From assembly GCA_028714315.1 (NCBI GenBank), contig JAQTMN010000011.1, forward strand, positions 1 through 54,348: a DNA stretch of 54,348 bases, written 5' to 3'. Positions 8,519 through 21,575 of this stretch are shown here, in pieces; position 1 is the stretch's first letter, and every line of letters starts with the position of its first letter. Source of the DNA: Sulfuricella sp. (lineage in GTDB: Bacteria; Pseudomonadota; Gammaproteobacteria; Burkholderiales; Sulfuricellaceae). The notes below the pieces were generated by a model. The model saw nothing but the letters and a program-made list of their open reading frames with translations, was not told the origin of the DNA and made no database searches. The position numbers and the translations under genes were made by a program.

Positions 8519-9130
8519 ATGAGCCGCGATTACAAGCAATCCGATCGCCGCGCCGCCAAAAAAGGCGGCAGCCCCTTGTTTACCGGCGTCCTGATCGGCC
8601 TGTTCGTCGGCTTGGCGGTGGCGATCGGCGTCGCGGTTTACATCAATTTCAGCCCCAAGCCGTTCGTCAGCCGCGACCAGCCGAAGCCGCCGGCCGAAGC
8701 GGGCAAGGCACCGGTCAGCGAAACCGCATTGCCGCCGGAAAACCCGGCCGGCTCGCCGGACAAGGCCGAGAAGCCCGCCGGCAAGCCGCGCTTCGATTTC
8801 TACACGATTTTGCCCGGCAGCGAAGAACCCGCGACGGAGCACGATCTCAAGCAGGACAAAAAGCCCGAGGGTGCGGCCAAGGAAGCTTATTTTCTCCAGG
8901 TCGGCTCCTTCCAGGCCGCGACCGAAGCCGACAACATGAAAGCCCGCCTCGCCCTGCTCGGGCTGGAAGCCTCGATCCAGACGGCTGATATCCCGGACAA
9001 GGGGGTTTGGCACCGGGTCCGCATCGGGCCTTTTACCAATACCGAAGACATGAATCGCGCCCGTGCCTTGCTGGCGCAAAACAACCTTTCCGCCAGCCTG
9101 ATCAAGGTCCGCGACGCGGCGGCACCGTAA
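8519..9130 (+). CDS. SPOR-domain membrane protein (FtsN-like)
   Basis: A 203-residue single-pass inner-membrane protein. A basic cytoplasmic N-terminus with several Lys and Arg is followed by one transmembrane helix (about residues 21-44). A Pro/Lys/Glu-rich periplasmic linker comes next, then a C-terminal SPOR domain (about residues 122-198, beginning AYFLQVGSFQ). SPOR domains bind denuded septal peptidoglycan, so a role at the division site is likely. Architecture and the position directly after argS are common for FtsN-like proteins in betaproteobacteria. The essential N-terminal FtsN motif cannot be verified by eye, so the gene is not named ftsN. It lies 28 bp after argS and 40 bp before the dsbA-like gene. 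Confidence 0.88.
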   Translation: MSRDYKQSDRRAAKKGGSPLFTGVLIGLFVGLAVAIGVAVYINFSPKPFVSRDQPKPPAEAGKAPVSETALPPENPAGSPDKAEKPAGKPRFDFYTILPGSEEPATEHDLKQDKKPEGAAKEAYFLQVGSFQAATEADNMKARLALLGLEASIQTADIPDKGVWHRVRIGPFTNTEDMNRARALLAQNNLSASLIKVRDAAAP

Positions 9131-9170
9131 TTTGCCGGCGGGAGCCAATTTTTTCCTGGGAGCAAACACC

Positions 9171-9827
9171 ATGGGTTTTAACAGTTTCACCTCGACCGTT
9201 TCGTTTCGCGTATTCGTTGCCGCTCTATTGCTGATGGCCGGTTTCGCGGCCCGCGCCGATATCCAGCCCGGCAGGGAATACGAGCTGGTTTCCCCGCCCC
9301 AGGCGGTCGAAACCGGGAAAAAGATCGAGGTGCTGGAAGTTTTTTCCTATGCCTGCCCGCACTGCTTCAACCTTGAACCGGACCTCAACAACTGGGTCAG
9401 GATGCTTCCCAAGGACGTCGAGTTCCGCCGCCTGCCGGCCATTTTCCGCGAATCCTGGACGCCTTTCGCCAAGGCCTACTACACCCTTGAGGTGCTGGGG
9501 CTGACCGAGAAGCTCCACGGCGAGTTCTTCAAGGCTTTGCATGTCCAGCATCTGCGCCTCGACGACGAAGCCACGCTGTTCGATTGGGTCGAAAAACAGG
9601 GCGTCAACCGGAAGAGCTTTGCCGACGCCTACAATTCCTTCGCCATCCAGGGCAAGGTGATGCGCGCCAAGCAGCTGACCAAGGATTACGGCGTCAGCGG
9701 CGTGCCCGCCATCATCGTCGACGGCAAGTACCGCACCTACATTTCCCTGGGCGGCGGCCACGCCGGCATGCTGAACGTGGTCGATCAGCTGATCAAGCAG
9801 GCACGGCAGGAGCGTGCCCGCAAGTAG
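9171..9827 (+). CDS. dsbA: Periplasmic thiol:disulfide oxidoreductase DsbA
   Basis: A 218-residue exported thioredoxin-fold protein that introduces disulfide bonds into periplasmic proteins. The ATG at 9171 follows a GGGAG ribosome-binding site and gives a signal peptide ending in a run of Ala and Arg (FAARA). An earlier in-frame start would only add a poor N-terminus. The active site is Cys62-Pro-His-Cys65 (YACPHCFN), identical to that of DsbA. The cis-proline loop GVSGVPAIIVDG lies near the C-terminus. A DsbB partner is not present in the window. It follows the SPOR gene and is 18 bp before the response-regulator gene, so the three may be co-transcribed. Confidence 0.94.
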   Translation: MGFNSFTSTVSFRVFVAALLLMAGFAARADIQPGREYELVSPPQAVETGKKIEVLEVFSYACPHCFNLEPDLNNWVRMLPKDVEFRRLPAIFRESWTPFAKAYYTLEVLGLTEKLHGEFFKALHVQHLRLDDEATLFDWVEKQGVNRKSFADAYNSFAIQGKVMRAKQLTKDYGVSGVPAIIVDGKYRTYISLGGGHAGMLNVVDQLIKQARQERARK

Positions 9828-9845
9828 GATACCGCTGCCCGCCCA

Positions 9846-10487
9846 ATGGCCATCGCCCTCATCCTGATCGACGACCATCCGCTGTTCCGCAAGGGGTTGT
9901 CGCACCTGCTGGAAACGCATGGCGCGGACATCAAGGTGGCCGCGCAATTTTCCGGGATCAAGGACGCGCTCGACTGGCTGCACGGCGGCGGCGAGTGTTC
10001 GGTCGCCCTGCTCGACCGGAATCTGCGCGACGAGGACGGCTTGGCCCTGGTGCCTGAATTGAAGCGCCGCGGCATCAAGGTGATCATGCTGACGGTGGCG
10101 GAAGAAGCGCATGAAATCCGCCAGGCGGTCGAGGCCGGGGTGGATGGTTACGTACTGAAGACCAGCGAGCCGGAACAGATTCTCCAGGTAATCTCGTCCG
10201 TTTCCCTGGGATCGGGTATGCGGCGGGCTCCGGTGATGGACGAAAGCATGCGGGGAAAGCTGGCACCGGACTCTGGCAACAGGCTATCTTCGCGCGAGTT
10301 GGAAATCGTCGGCCTGGTCGCTCGCGGCATGAGCAACAAGGCCATCGGCGACGCGCTGGGCCTGTCCGACAATACCGTGCGCAATCATTTGCGCAGCATC
10401 CTCGAAAAGCTGGCCCTCGACAATCGGGTCCAGGTCGCCACCTTCGCCCTGAAGCACGGAATTGGCCACAAGGGTGGGGCGAGTTGA
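9846..10487 (+). CDS. Orphan NarL/FixJ-family response regulator
   Basis: A 213-residue two-domain regulator. The receiver domain (about 1-120) has the acidic pair Asp9-Asp10, the phospho-acceptor Asp57 in ALLDRNLRDEDG, the conserved Thr of MLTVAEE, and the switch Lys of GYVLKTSEP. The C-terminal LuxR-type HTH (about 146-205) has SSRELEIVGLVARGMSNKAI and NTVRNHLRSILEKL, which are typical DNA-binding residues. No histidine kinase gene lies next to it, so its input is unknown. It begins 18 bp after dsbA and ends 10 bp from the convergent ParA-like gene, with no room for an ordinary terminator. Its regulon cannot be predicted from the sequence. Confidence 0.92.
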   Translation: MAIALILIDDHPLFRKGLSHLLETHGADIKVAAQFSGIKDALDWLHGGGECSVALLDRNLRDEDGLALVPELKRRGIKVIMLTVAEEAHEIRQAVEAGVDGYVLKTSEPEQILQVISSVSLGSGMRRAPVMDESMRGKLAPDSGNRLSSRELEIVGLVARGMSNKAIGDALGLSDNTVRNHLRSILEKLALDNRVQVATFALKHGIGHKGGAS

Positions 10488-10497
10488 CGCGGCCAGC

Positions 10498-11262
10498 CTA
10501 CTGGATAAAACCTTTTTCCAGCAATTCCGCGGTTAGCGCAAGATAGTCCTTCGCCCCTTGGCTGTGGGGGGCGAATTCGAACACGTTTTTGCCATGGGCG
10601 GGACTTTCCGCCAGGCTGACGTTCTCGGTGATGCGGGTGGCGCAAAGCGCCGCGCCGTAGCGCTCTTTCAGCTGCTCATACACGTGATGGGAAAATTTCC
10701 GGCGCGAATCGAAGCGAGTCAGCACGACCCGGCGTTCGATGGGGTGCTTCAGCGCCTTTTCCAGCACATTGAGGGCGCCATCCAGCCGTTCCACGCCCTG
10801 CATCGAAAGATAGTCGGCGGAAACCGGGATCAACACCCGGTCGGCGGCGAAAATCGCGTTGAGCGACAACACGCCCAGCATCGGGCAACAATCGATCAAA
10901 ATCGGGTTGTCCTCCCAGGCGAGGCTTTCGTGCAGCCCTTCGCGCAGGCGGGACGCGATGCTGGTGCTCTTGCCGTACAGCGCGTCGATTTTCGACAATT
11001 CCATGTGCCCCGGAATCAGCCGCATTCCGTGGGGAAGCTCGCGCACCAGGCTGGTGAGAGGCTGCTCACCGCGGTAGAACGCCGCGATCGTTTCGCTTCC
11101 TTTCCCCGGCTTGACGCCCAGTGACAGCGTAAGGTGCGCCTGGGGATCCAGGTCGATCGCCAGAGGCCGCCGTTCCAGGCTCGCCAAGGCGGCTGCCAGG
11201 TTAAGGCTGGTGGTGGTCTTGCCGACGCCGCCTTTCTGGTTGAATATCGCGATTACCGCCAC
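10498..11262 (-). CDS. Orphan ParA/MinD-type P-loop ATPase
   Basis: A 254-residue ParA-family ATPase, distinct from the Soj/ParA of this window at 22429-23187. The deviant Walker A (NQKGGVGKTTTSLNLA, residues 8-23) with its signature lysine is intact. The Walker A' reads AIDLDPQAHLT. The Walker B stretch reads LIDCCPMLG where canonical ParA has DCPP. There is no adjacent ParB-like partner. It begins 3 bp after the glmS stop, so it is probably the last gene of a glmU-glmS-ParA operon. Proteins of this type position plasmids, chromosomes, chemoreceptor arrays or enzyme complexes. Which cargo this one handles is not visible. Related genes are often annotated simply as ParA family protein. Confidence 0.88.
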   Translation of the reverse strand: MAVIAIFNQKGGVGKTTTSLNLAAALASLERRPLAIDLDPQAHLTLSLGVKPGKGSETIAAFYRGEQPLTSLVRELPHGMRLIPGHMELSKIDALYGKSTSIASRLREGLHESLAWEDNPILIDCCPMLGVLSLNAIFAADRVLIPVSADYLSMQGVERLDGALNVLEKALKHPIERRVVLTRFDSRRKFSHHVYEQLKERYGAALCATRITENVSLAESPAHGKNVFEFAPHSQGAKDYLALTAELLEKGFIQ

Positions 11263-11265
11263 CGT

Positions 11266-13098
11266 TTACTCCACCGTCACTGATTTTGCCAGGTTCCTCG
11301 GCTTATCCACGTCCGTCCCTTTTTGCAAGGCGGCGTGATAGGCCAGCATTTGCAGCGGCACGGTATGCAGAATCGGGCTGAGCAGACCGGCGTGCTCCGG
11401 CAGCGTGATCAGGTGCGCATCCTCCTGGGCCTGTATTTGGCTGTCCTGATCCGCCAGGACGTAAAGCTCGCCGCCGCGCGCACGGACTTCCTGCAAATTC
11501 GACTTCAGTTTTTCCAGCAGCGCGTCGTTGGGCGCGATCGCCACCACCGGCATGTCGGCATCCACCAGCGCCAGCGGGCCGTGCTTCAGCTCGCCTGCGG
11601 GGTAGGCTTCGGCGTGGATATAGGAAATCTCCTTCAGCTTCAGCGCGCCTTCCATGGCAATCGGGTAATGCAGGCCGCGGCCGAGGAACAGGGCATGCTG
11701 CTTGAACGCCATGCGCTCGGCCCAAAGCTCGATCTGCGGCTCGAGCAGCAGTATCTGGTTGACCATCGCCGGCAGGTGGCGCAGCGCCTCCAGATGGGCT
11801 CGCTCCCCCATCTCGTCGATGCGGCCGCGCAATTTGCCCAATGTCAGCGCCAGCAGGAACAACGCCGCCAATTGGGTGGTAAAGGCCTTGGTCGAAGCCA
11901 CGCCGATTTCGGGGCCGGCGCGGGTCAGGAAGCGCAGGCTCGACTCGCGCACCAGCGCGCTTTCCGGCACGTTGCAGATAGATAGGCTGTGGAGGTGGCC
12001 GAGGGTCTTGGCATGTTTGAGCGCCGCCAGGGTATCCGCGGTCTCGCCGGACTGGGAGATCGTCACGATCAACGCCCGCGGATTGGGCACGCTGTCGCGG
12101 TAGCGGTATTCGCTCGCCACTTCGGCATTGCACGGCATCCCGGCAATGCTTTCCAGCCAGTAGCGGGCCACCAGCGCGGCGTGGAAGCTGGTGCCGCAGG
12201 CTATGATGGTCACGCTGTCGATTTCTTGAAAGACGGAAGGCGCGGCTTCGCCGAACAGTTTCGGCTCCAGGCGGCCGTAGTTCAGCGCCGCTTCCAGGGT
12301 TTCCGCCAGCGCACGCGGCTGCTCGAAAATCTCTTTCTGCATGAAATGCCGGTAGCCGCCGAGTTCCGACCGCTCGGCGCTGAGTTCGCTGGTATGCACC
12401 GGCCGCACGGCCGGATTGCCGTGGCGGTCAAACACCTTGAAGTCGAACAGGCCGATCTCGGCCACGTCGCCTTCTTCCAGGTAGACGACTTTTTGCGTGA
12501 CCGGCAGCAACGCAGAAATGTCCGAGGCGATGAAATGCTCCTCGATGCCGACGCCGATCAGGAGCGGGCTGCCCTCGCGCGCGCAGATCAGCTTGTGCGG
12601 CACATCGGCGCTGATCACGCCGATGGCATAGGCGCCTTTCAGTTCGCCGATCGCCTTGCGGGTAGCGCCAAGGAGATCTTTTTCCCGTTGATAGTAATGG
12701 TGGATCAGGTGAACGATCACTTCCGTGTCGGTTTCGGAAGTGAAGGCATATCCCAGGCCGCTCAGGCGCCGACGCAGTTCGTCGTGGTTTTCGATGATGC
12801 CGTTGTGCACCACCGCGAGCGAGTCCTCGCTCACATGGGGATGGGCATTGCGCTCGTTCGGCGCTCCGTGCGTGGCCCAGCGGGTGTGGGCGATGCCGAG
12901 GCGGCCCTGGGTTTGCCGCGTTTTGATTTCCGCTTCCAGTTCGGCCACGCGGCCCGGTTTCCTCACCCGCGTCAACCGGCCGTCGGCCACGACCGCCAAG
13001 CCGGCCGAGTCATAGCCGCGGTATTCCAAACGCTTCAGGCCTTCCAGCAGGATGGGCACGACGTTGCGCTGCGCCACCGCTCCAATGATTCCGCACAT
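11266..13098 (-). CDS. glmS: Glutamine--fructose-6-phosphate aminotransferase
   Basis: A 610-residue enzyme making glucosamine-6-phosphate from fructose-6-phosphate and glutamine, the first step towards UDP-GlcNAc for peptidoglycan and LPS. The N-terminal class II glutaminase uses the exposed Cys2 (MCGIIGAVA). The segments [12 protein letters not shown] and VHNGIIENH form the glutamine site. Two SIS sugar-isomerase domains follow, with CGTSFHA and [15 protein letters not shown]. The C-terminus [12 protein letters not shown] is the family's conserved tail. It lies 4 bp downstream of glmU, so the two sequential pathway genes are co-expressed. I found no glmS ribozyme features, and none are expected outside Firmicutes. 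Confidence 0.97.
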   Translation of the reverse strand: MCGIIGAVAQRNVVPILLEGLKRLEYRGYDSAGLAVVADGRLTRVRKPGRVAELEAEIKTRQTQGRLGIAHTRWATHGAPNERNAHPHVSEDSLAVVHNGIIENHDELRRRLSGLGYAFTSETDTEVIVHLIHHYYQREKDLLGATRKAIGELKGAYAIGVISADVPHKLICAREGSPLLIGVGIEEHFIASDISALLPVTQKVVYLEEGDVAEIGLFDFKVFDRHGNPAVRPVHTSELSAERSELGGYRHFMQKEIFEQPRALAETLEAALNYGRLEPKLFGEAAPSVFQEIDSVTIIACGTSFHAALVARYWLESIAGMPCNAEVASEYRYRDSVPNPRALIVTISQSGETADTLAALKHAKTLGHLHSLSICNVPESALVRESSLRFLTRAGPEIGVASTKAFTTQLAALFLLALTLGKLRGRIDEMGERAHLEALRHLPAMVNQILLLEPQIELWAERMAFKQHALFLGRGLHYPIAMEGALKLKEISYIHAEAYPAGELKHGPLALVDADMPVVAIAPNDALLEKLKSNLQEVRARGGELYVLADQDSQIQAQEDAHLITLPEHAGLLSPILHTVPLQMLAYHAALQKGTDVDKPRNLAKSVTVE

Positions 13099-13102
13099 AG
13101 AC

Positions 13103-14473
13103 TTATTTCCCCTTGGTCGGCCGCTTCCAGCCGGGAATCGATACTTGTTTTGCCCGCGACAACGTGAGCTGCTCCGCCGGCGCGTCGCGGGTGATCGTCG
13201 CTCCCGCGCCGATGGTGGCGCCGCGGCCGACGGTGACCGGTGCGACCAATTGCGTATCCGAGCCGATGAAGGCTTCGTCCTCGATCACCGTGCGGTGCTT
13301 GTTCGCGCCGTCGTAGTTGCAGGTAATGGTGCCGGCGCCGATGTTCACCCGCCGGCCCACCGTGGCATCGCCGACGTAGCTCAGGTGATTGATCTTGCTG
13401 CCGCGATCGACCTGGCTATTTTTTACCTCGACGAAATTGCCGATATGCACATCTTCCGCCAGCGCCGTTCCCGGCCGGATGCGGGCAAACGGCCCGATGC
13501 GGCCGTCGGCGCCGATCCGCGCCTCTTCGATCAGGCTGAACGGCGCAATCCGCGTGCCCGACGCAACGTTGACGTCGCGCAACACGCAATTGGCCCCTAC
13601 GCTGACATTATCGCCCAAAACCACATGGCCTTCAAAAATACAGTTTGCGTCGATGCCGACATCCCGGCCGCAGGACAGCTCGCCGCGCACATCGATCCGC
13701 TTCGGGTCGGCCAGGCGCACGCCCCGCTCCAACAGGGCCGAAGCGATCTCGTGCTGAAACAACCGCTCCAGGTGCGCGAGCTGCCCCGCGCTGTTGACGC
13801 CCAACACTTCCCAATGGCGGCCTGGTTGGCAAGTGCTCACCTCTACTCCTTCGGCCACGGCCATTGCGATCACGTCCGTCAGGTAGAACTCGCCCTGGGC
13901 GTTGTCGTTGCGCAGGGCCGCCAGCCATGGCTTCAGCTGGCGGTTGGGCAATGCCATGATGCCGGTGTTGACTTCACGGATGGCGCGCTCGGCCTCCGTC
14001 GCATCCTTGTGCTCGACGATGGCTTTGACCTGTCCCTGCGCATCGCGCTGGATGCGGCCATAACCGGCTGGGTCCGGCAGCACCACGGTGAGCAGACCCA
14101 CCGATCCGGTGCCGGCCGTAGCAAGCAGCGTGCGCAGGGTATCCACCGAAATCAGCGGCACGTCTCCGTACAACACCAGCGTGACGCCCTCCTCATCCAG
14201 TCCGGTTGCCGCCTGCAGCAAGGCGTGGCCGGTGCCCAGCTGCTCGGCCTGATTGACCCAGGCAATCCCGGCATCCGGGAAGGCGTTGGGGAGCGCCTCG
14301 CCGCCGTGTCCATAGACCACCAGCAGGCGGGCGGGATCGAGTTCGCGCGCGGCGGCGATGACATGGCCGAGCAAGGGGCGCCCCGCCAGCCGATGCAGCA
14401 CTTTCGGCAGATCGGAATGCATGCGCGAACCCTTGCCGGCGGCGAGAATGACAATGTTCAGTACGGGTTGCAT
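13103..14473 (-). CDS. glmU: Bifunctional GlcNAc-1-P uridylyltransferase / GlcN-1-P acetyltransferase
   Basis: A 456-residue bifunctional enzyme that acetylates glucosamine-1-phosphate and then uridylylates it to UDP-GlcNAc. The N-terminal Rossmann-like pyrophosphorylase domain begins with the nucleotide-binding [18 protein letters not shown]. The C-terminal half is a left-handed beta-helix of hexapeptide repeats, for example [16 protein letters not shown] and [18 protein letters not shown]. The Asn-Tyr-Asp-Gly segment belongs to the acetyltransferase active site. Length and both domains are normal. It is the first gene of the minus-strand glmU-glmS-ParA cluster. The atp-operon terminator lies immediately upstream, so it needs its own promoter in the short interval 14474-14492, or it relies on read-through. 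Confidence 0.97.
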   Translation of the reverse strand: MQPVLNIVILAAGKGSRMHSDLPKVLHRLAGRPLLGHVIAAARELDPARLLVVYGHGGEALPNAFPDAGIAWVNQAEQLGTGHALLQAATGLDEEGVTLVLYGDVPLISVDTLRTLLATAGTGSVGLLTVVLPDPAGYGRIQRDAQGQVKAIVEHKDATEAERAIREVNTGIMALPNRQLKPWLAALRNDNAQGEFYLTDVIAMAVAEGVEVSTCQPGRHWEVLGVNSAGQLAHLERLFQHEIASALLERGVRLADPKRIDVRGELSCGRDVGIDANCIFEGHVVLGDNVSVGANCVLRDVNVASGTRIAPFSLIEEARIGADGRIGPFARIRPGTALAEDVHIGNFVEVKNSQVDRGSKINHLSYVGDATVGRRVNIGAGTITCNYDGANKHRTVIEDEAFIGSDTQLVAPVTVGRGATIGAGATITRDAPAEQLTLSRAKQVSIPGWKRPTKGK

Positions 14474-14492
14474 AAACGGACACCTTCAAAAC

Positions 14493-14518
14493 AAAAAGGC
14501 AGCCCGAAAGCTGCCTTT
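14493..14518 (-). terminator. Rho-independent terminator of the atp operon
   Basis: On the minus strand the stem GGCAGC / GCTGCC with a 6-nt loop is preceded by A residues and followed by a T-run (TTTTTGTTTT). It sits 36 bp beyond the atpC stop codon and just before glmU. The flanking A and T tracts could also let it work on the opposite strand. Confidence 0.85.
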
Positions 14519-14553
14519 ATTACACAACAGTGACGAAGCCATGGGCCACGCCA

Positions 14554-14976
14554 TTATTTCTGCTTACGCAGCCGCTGGATCGCGTGCAACTGGGCCACGG
14601 CCTCCGCCAGTTCGGCCTGTGCCTTGGCGTAGTCCATCGATGCGGAGCGGTCGCGCATGGCTTCCTCCGCCCGCTGCTTGGCTTCCTGCGCCTTGGCCTC
14701 ATCCAGGTCGCGCCCGCGCAACGCGGTATCGGCCAGAATGGTCACCACCTGCGGCTGGATTTCGAGCAAGCCGCCCGACACGTAAATCAATTCCTCTTCA
14801 TCGTGATCGGGCAACTTCAGGCGGACCGTTCCGGGCTTGATCCTGGTAATCAGCGGAGTGTGGCGAGGGTAAACACCCACTTCGCCCATTTCGGCCGGAG
14901 CAACGAGGAATTCCGCCAATCCGGAGAAAAGCGAGCGCTCGGCGCTCACCACATCCACATGCATCGTCATCGCCAT
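14554..14976 (-). CDS. atpC: F1 ATP synthase epsilon subunit
   Basis: A 140-residue subunit of the central stalk. It couples rotor movement to catalysis and can inhibit ATP hydrolysis. The N-terminal beta-sandwich ([20 protein letters not shown], then [19 protein letters not shown]) and the Ala/Glu/Arg-rich C-terminal helical hairpin are both present, so it is full length. It is the last gene of the atp operon, 12 bp after atpD, followed by an intrinsic terminator. Confidence 0.95.
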   Translation of the reverse strand: MAMTMHVDVVSAERSLFSGLAEFLVAPAEMGEVGVYPRHTPLITRIKPGTVRLKLPDHDEEELIYVSGGLLEIQPQVVTILADTALRGRDLDEAKAQEAKQRAEEAMRDRSASMDYAKAQAELAEAVAQLHAIQRLRKQK

Positions 14977-14988
14977 GATTGATTCACC

Positions 14989-16386
<1,398 letters not shown>

Positions 16387-16398
16387 CTATTAATTCGT

Positions 16399-17262
16399 TT
16401 ATACCGCGGCGGCGCCGGCGACAATCTCGGACAGTTCCTTGGTGATCGCGGCCTGGCGGGTCTTGTTGTAGATCAGCTTGAGCTCGTCGATCACATTGCC
16501 GGCATTGTCCGACGCAGCCTTCATCGCCACCATGCGCGAGCTCTGCTCGGAGGCGATGTTTTCCGCCACCGCCTGGTAGACCAGGGTTTCGATGTAGCGC
16601 ACCAGCAGCTCGTCGACCACCGCCTTGGCGTCCGGCTCGTAGATGTAATCCCAGTGGCCGGTCGCACTGCCCAATGCCTCGCCGCTGATGGGCAGCAACT
16701 GCTCCAGCACCGGCTCCTGCTTCATGGTGTTGATGAAGCGGGTGTAGCAAATATAGAGCGCGTCGATGCGGCCTTCGTTATAGGCGTCGAGCACCACCTT
16801 CACCGGCCCGATCAGCTTCTCCATGTGCGGCGTATCGCCCAGATGCGTGACGTGGGACAGGATGCTGGCGCCCATGCGCTGCATGAAGCCGAGCGCCTTG
16901 GTGCCGACGGCGCAAATCTCGACGCCGTGATTGGCGCCTTCCCATTCCTTCATCCTGCCCAGCACCATGCGCAGCACGTTGGTGTTCAGCCCGCCGCACA
17001 AGCCCTTGTCCGAAGTCACCACGATCACCCCGATCCGCCGCAGCGAATCGCGCTTCACCAGGAAGGGGTGCTTGTATTCCGGATTGGCGTGGCTCAGGTG
17101 CGCCGCCACGTTGCGGATTTTTTCCGCGTAGGGCCTGGCCGCGCGCATCCGGTCCTGCGCCTTGCGCATTTTGGATGCCGCGACCATTTCCATGGCGCGG
17201 GTGATCTTCTGGGTATTCTGGACGCTCTTGATCTTGGTCCGGATTTCTTTACCACCAGCCAT
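16399..17262 (-). CDS. atpG: F1 ATP synthase gamma subunit
   Basis: A 287-residue central-stalk subunit. The N-terminal coiled-coil helix begins [20 protein letters not shown] and continues into [13 protein letters not shown], which is highly conserved. The middle has [12 protein letters not shown], and the C-terminal helix includes [18 protein letters not shown]. These two helices form the rotor shaft inside the alpha3beta3 ring. Length is normal. It is the seventh gene of the operon, between atpA and atpD. Confidence 0.97.
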   Translation of the reverse strand: MAGGKEIRTKIKSVQNTQKITRAMEMVAASKMRKAQDRMRAARPYAEKIRNVAAHLSHANPEYKHPFLVKRDSLRRIGVIVVTSDKGLCGGLNTNVLRMVLGRMKEWEGANHGVEICAVGTKALGFMQRMGASILSHVTHLGDTPHMEKLIGPVKVVLDAYNEGRIDALYICYTRFINTMKQEPVLEQLLPISGEALGSATGHWDYIYEPDAKAVVDELLVRYIETLVYQAVAENIASEQSSRMVAMKAASDNAGNVIDELKLIYNKTRQAAITKELSEIVAGAAAV

Positions 17263-17292
17263 CAGTCAACTCCGCTGTGAATTCGTCCGCGC

Positions 17293-18828
<1,536 letters not shown>

Positions 18829-18836
18829 GATCACTC

Positions 18837-19373
18837 CTAACTTTTGAGCGTAAACGCCATATTGTGTAATTGGCCGCGCACCGACGCGTCAATCACCACG
18901 TCTCCGGCGATAATTTTGATGCCGCCGATAAGCTCGGGATCCACACTTAACGTGGCCTCGACCTTGCGGCCGTACCTGCTTTCCAGGCGTCCCACCAGAT
19001 CGTTTTTCTCGGCGTCGCTGAGCGGAAAGGCGCTGACGATCTCGGTTTCCATCACGCCGCCATGCAGCGCCCGCAGCTGCTCGAATTGTTCACGGATTGC
19101 CGGTAGCACCGTCAACCGGCCATTTTCCAGCAGCAGATGCATCAGGTTGACGCCCTGCTCATCCAGGCGTTTTTCGCACACCGAAAGAAACAGGGTTTGC
19201 TGCTGTTCCGCCGTCAGCCTCGGGTTGCCGATGACGGCCCGCATCTGCGGATCGTCGATGACCTGGGCCGCGAACTCCAGCATCCGGGACCACTGGTCCA
19301 GCGCACCGCCCTGCTGGGCGATGCGGTAAACCGCCTCGGCGTAGGGCCGGGCTATGGTAGTGACTTCTGCCAT
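18837..19373 (-). CDS. atpH: F1 ATP synthase delta subunit (OSCP)
   Basis: A 178-residue peripheral-stalk subunit that joins the b dimer to the top of the F1 head. The start [16 protein letters not shown] at 19373 is the usual delta N-terminus. The long open frame further upstream is a shadow of atpF. The C-terminal [20 protein letters not shown] motif is diagnostic of the family. It starts 8 bp after the atpF stop and ends 8 bp before atpA. Confidence 0.95.
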   Translation of the reverse strand: MAEVTTIARPYAEAVYRIAQQGGALDQWSRMLEFAAQVIDDPQMRAVIGNPRLTAEQQQTLFLSVCEKRLDEQGVNLMHLLLENGRLTVLPAIREQFEQLRALHGGVMETEIVSAFPLSDAEKNDLVGRLESRYGRKVEATLSVDPELIGGIKIIAGDVVIDASVRGQLHNMAFTLKS

Positions 19374-19381
19374 GTTATCCC

Positions 19382-19852
19382 TTATAGCTCTTGCTTGATG
19401 GAAGCCAGCAGCTCGGCATGCGCTTTCGCGTCGATCTCGCGGCGCAGGATTTTCTCGGCGCCGGCGACGGCCAGATCGGCCACTTGCTGGCGCAGACCCT
19501 CTTTGGCGCGATGCACTTCCTGCTCGATCTCGGCCTTGGCGCCGGCCAACAGGCGGTCGCCTTCGACCTTGGCGTTGCCCTTGGCTTCCTCGACGATCTG
19601 CGCAGCGCGTTTTTCCGCCTGGGCGATGATGTCGGACGCTTTCTCCTTGGCTTCGTGCAGTCTTTCCGCGCCGCGCTTCGAAGCCAGTTCCAGCTCGTGT
19701 TTGCCGCGCTCGCCGGCGGCCAGGCCGTCGGCAATGGACTGCCTGCGTGCCGTCAATATTTGCATGATCGGCGGCCATACGATCCGCATGCAAAACCAGA
19801 CGAACACAACGAACATGATCGTTTGCCCGAGAAGGGTTGCATTGATATTCAT
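19382..19852 (-). CDS. atpF: F0 ATP synthase subunit b
   Basis: A 156-residue peripheral-stalk protein. One N-terminal membrane helix (about residues 5-25, [20 protein letters not shown]) is followed by a long charged helix rich in Ala, Glu, Lys and Arg that dimerises as a coiled coil. The length matches the simple b subunit of H+-type operons. Two copies span from the membrane to the delta subunit. It lies between atpE and atpH. Confidence 0.95.
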   Translation of the reverse strand: MNINATLLGQTIMFVVFVWFCMRIVWPPIMQILTARRQSIADGLAAGERGKHELELASKRGAERLHEAKEKASDIIAQAEKRAAQIVEEAKGNAKVEGDRLLAGAKAEIEQEVHRAKEGLRQQVADLAVAGAEKILRREIDAKAHAELLASIKQEL

Positions 19853-19889
19853 GCATGAACCTTTCTTGTGTTAAGCATTACGAAGGGCC

Positions 19890-20141
<252 letters not shown>

Positions 20142-20165
20142 TTAAAAAGAAAGGGTTCGAATTGC

Positions 20166-21032
<867 letters not shown>

Positions 21033-21404
21033 TTATTTCTCTATTCCGCTGAATATTGTCGAAACCACCAGGGCCAACTGCCCAAGAACGAAGCCGACCA
21101 CCAAGGGAACCGGCATCAGTTTCAACCATCCCAGCCCCGCCGCAATCAGCAGCGCGACCATAAAAAAACGTTCCATGCTGGAACGTACCAGCCAGGCAAA
21201 TTCCTGGCGCGCGTCTTGCCCTGTCCGCTCCGCGCCGGTACGCAGGCCGACCACCAGAATCAGTGCGTTTGCCACTGCCGCCGCGCCGCCAAAAAAGGCC
21301 GCCACGGCAGCGTCGCTTCCCTGCCAGAAATACAGCGTCGATGCACCGACAATGATGGAAACGGACTGGGCGCCCACCACCCGGTAGGCCGCGCCCAGTT
21401 GCAA
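21033..21404 (-). CDS. atpI: ATP synthase assembly protein AtpI
   Basis: A 123-residue membrane protein with four hydrophobic segments. It is the usual first gene of F-type atp operons and assists c-ring assembly. The start is uncertain: the TTG at 21404 gives MQLGAAYRVVGAQ. It would leave a leader of only about 16 nt after the predicted start of transcription. GTG codons eight to nine codons further in are alternatives. The family is divergent, so the call rests on membrane topology and operon position as much as on sequence. Confidence 0.85.
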   Translation of the reverse strand: MQLGAAYRVVGAQSVSIIVGASTLYFWQGSDAAVAAFFGGAAAVANALILVVGLRTGAERTGQDARQEFAWLVRSSMERFFMVALLIAAGLGWLKLMPVPLVVGFVLGQLALVVSTIFSGIEK

Positions 21405-21426
21405 ATTACCGTTGAAAAGAGCCGCG

Positions 21427-21455
21427 ATTTTAGTTCACTCTTGCTTGCTCGTCAA
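21427..21455 (-). promoter_or_regulatory. Putative sigma70 promoter of the atp operon
   Basis: On the minus strand TTGACG (21455-21450) and TAAAAT (21432-21427) are separated by exactly 17 bp. Each matches its consensus hexamer at 5 of 6 positions. Transcription would begin near 21420, just upstream of atpI. It is the best promoter match in the 170-bp gap between parB and atpI. Confidence 0.7.
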
Positions 21456-21482
21456 TTTTTGCGTAGGATTGACATGTTTTGG

Positions 21483-21496
21483 TTGAGCCAGATCAA
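21483..21496. promoter_or_regulatory. Possible FNR/CRP-type box upstream of the atp promoter
   Basis: TTGAGCCAGATCAA matches the FNR consensus TTGAT-N4-ATCAA at 9 of 10 defined positions. Its centre is about 70 bp upstream of the predicted atp transcription start, close to a class I activator position. This is a single imperfect match, so chance is possible. The rest of the gap 21405-21575 is AT-rich and contains no gene. Confidence 0.35.
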
Positions 21497-21575
21497 TTAA
21501 ATGCGCTAATAAATGCATTAATTGCCCTAATGGCGCTTGGCGTGCAACAAACTGATTCGCTGACGCTTTTCCCGG

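Noticed and set aside
11300-11312. DnaA-box-like TTATCCACG inside glmS
   Set aside because: It is a single near match within a coding sequence far from the origin, expected by chance.
11266-13200. glmS ribozyme or riboswitch
   Set aside because: There is only a 4-bp gap upstream of glmS and no leader. The ribozyme is known mainly from Firmicutes.
18837-19856. Fused atpF/atpH-like 339-codon frame
   Set aside because: The upstream part is an out-of-register reading of atpF. The delta subunit starts normally at 19373.
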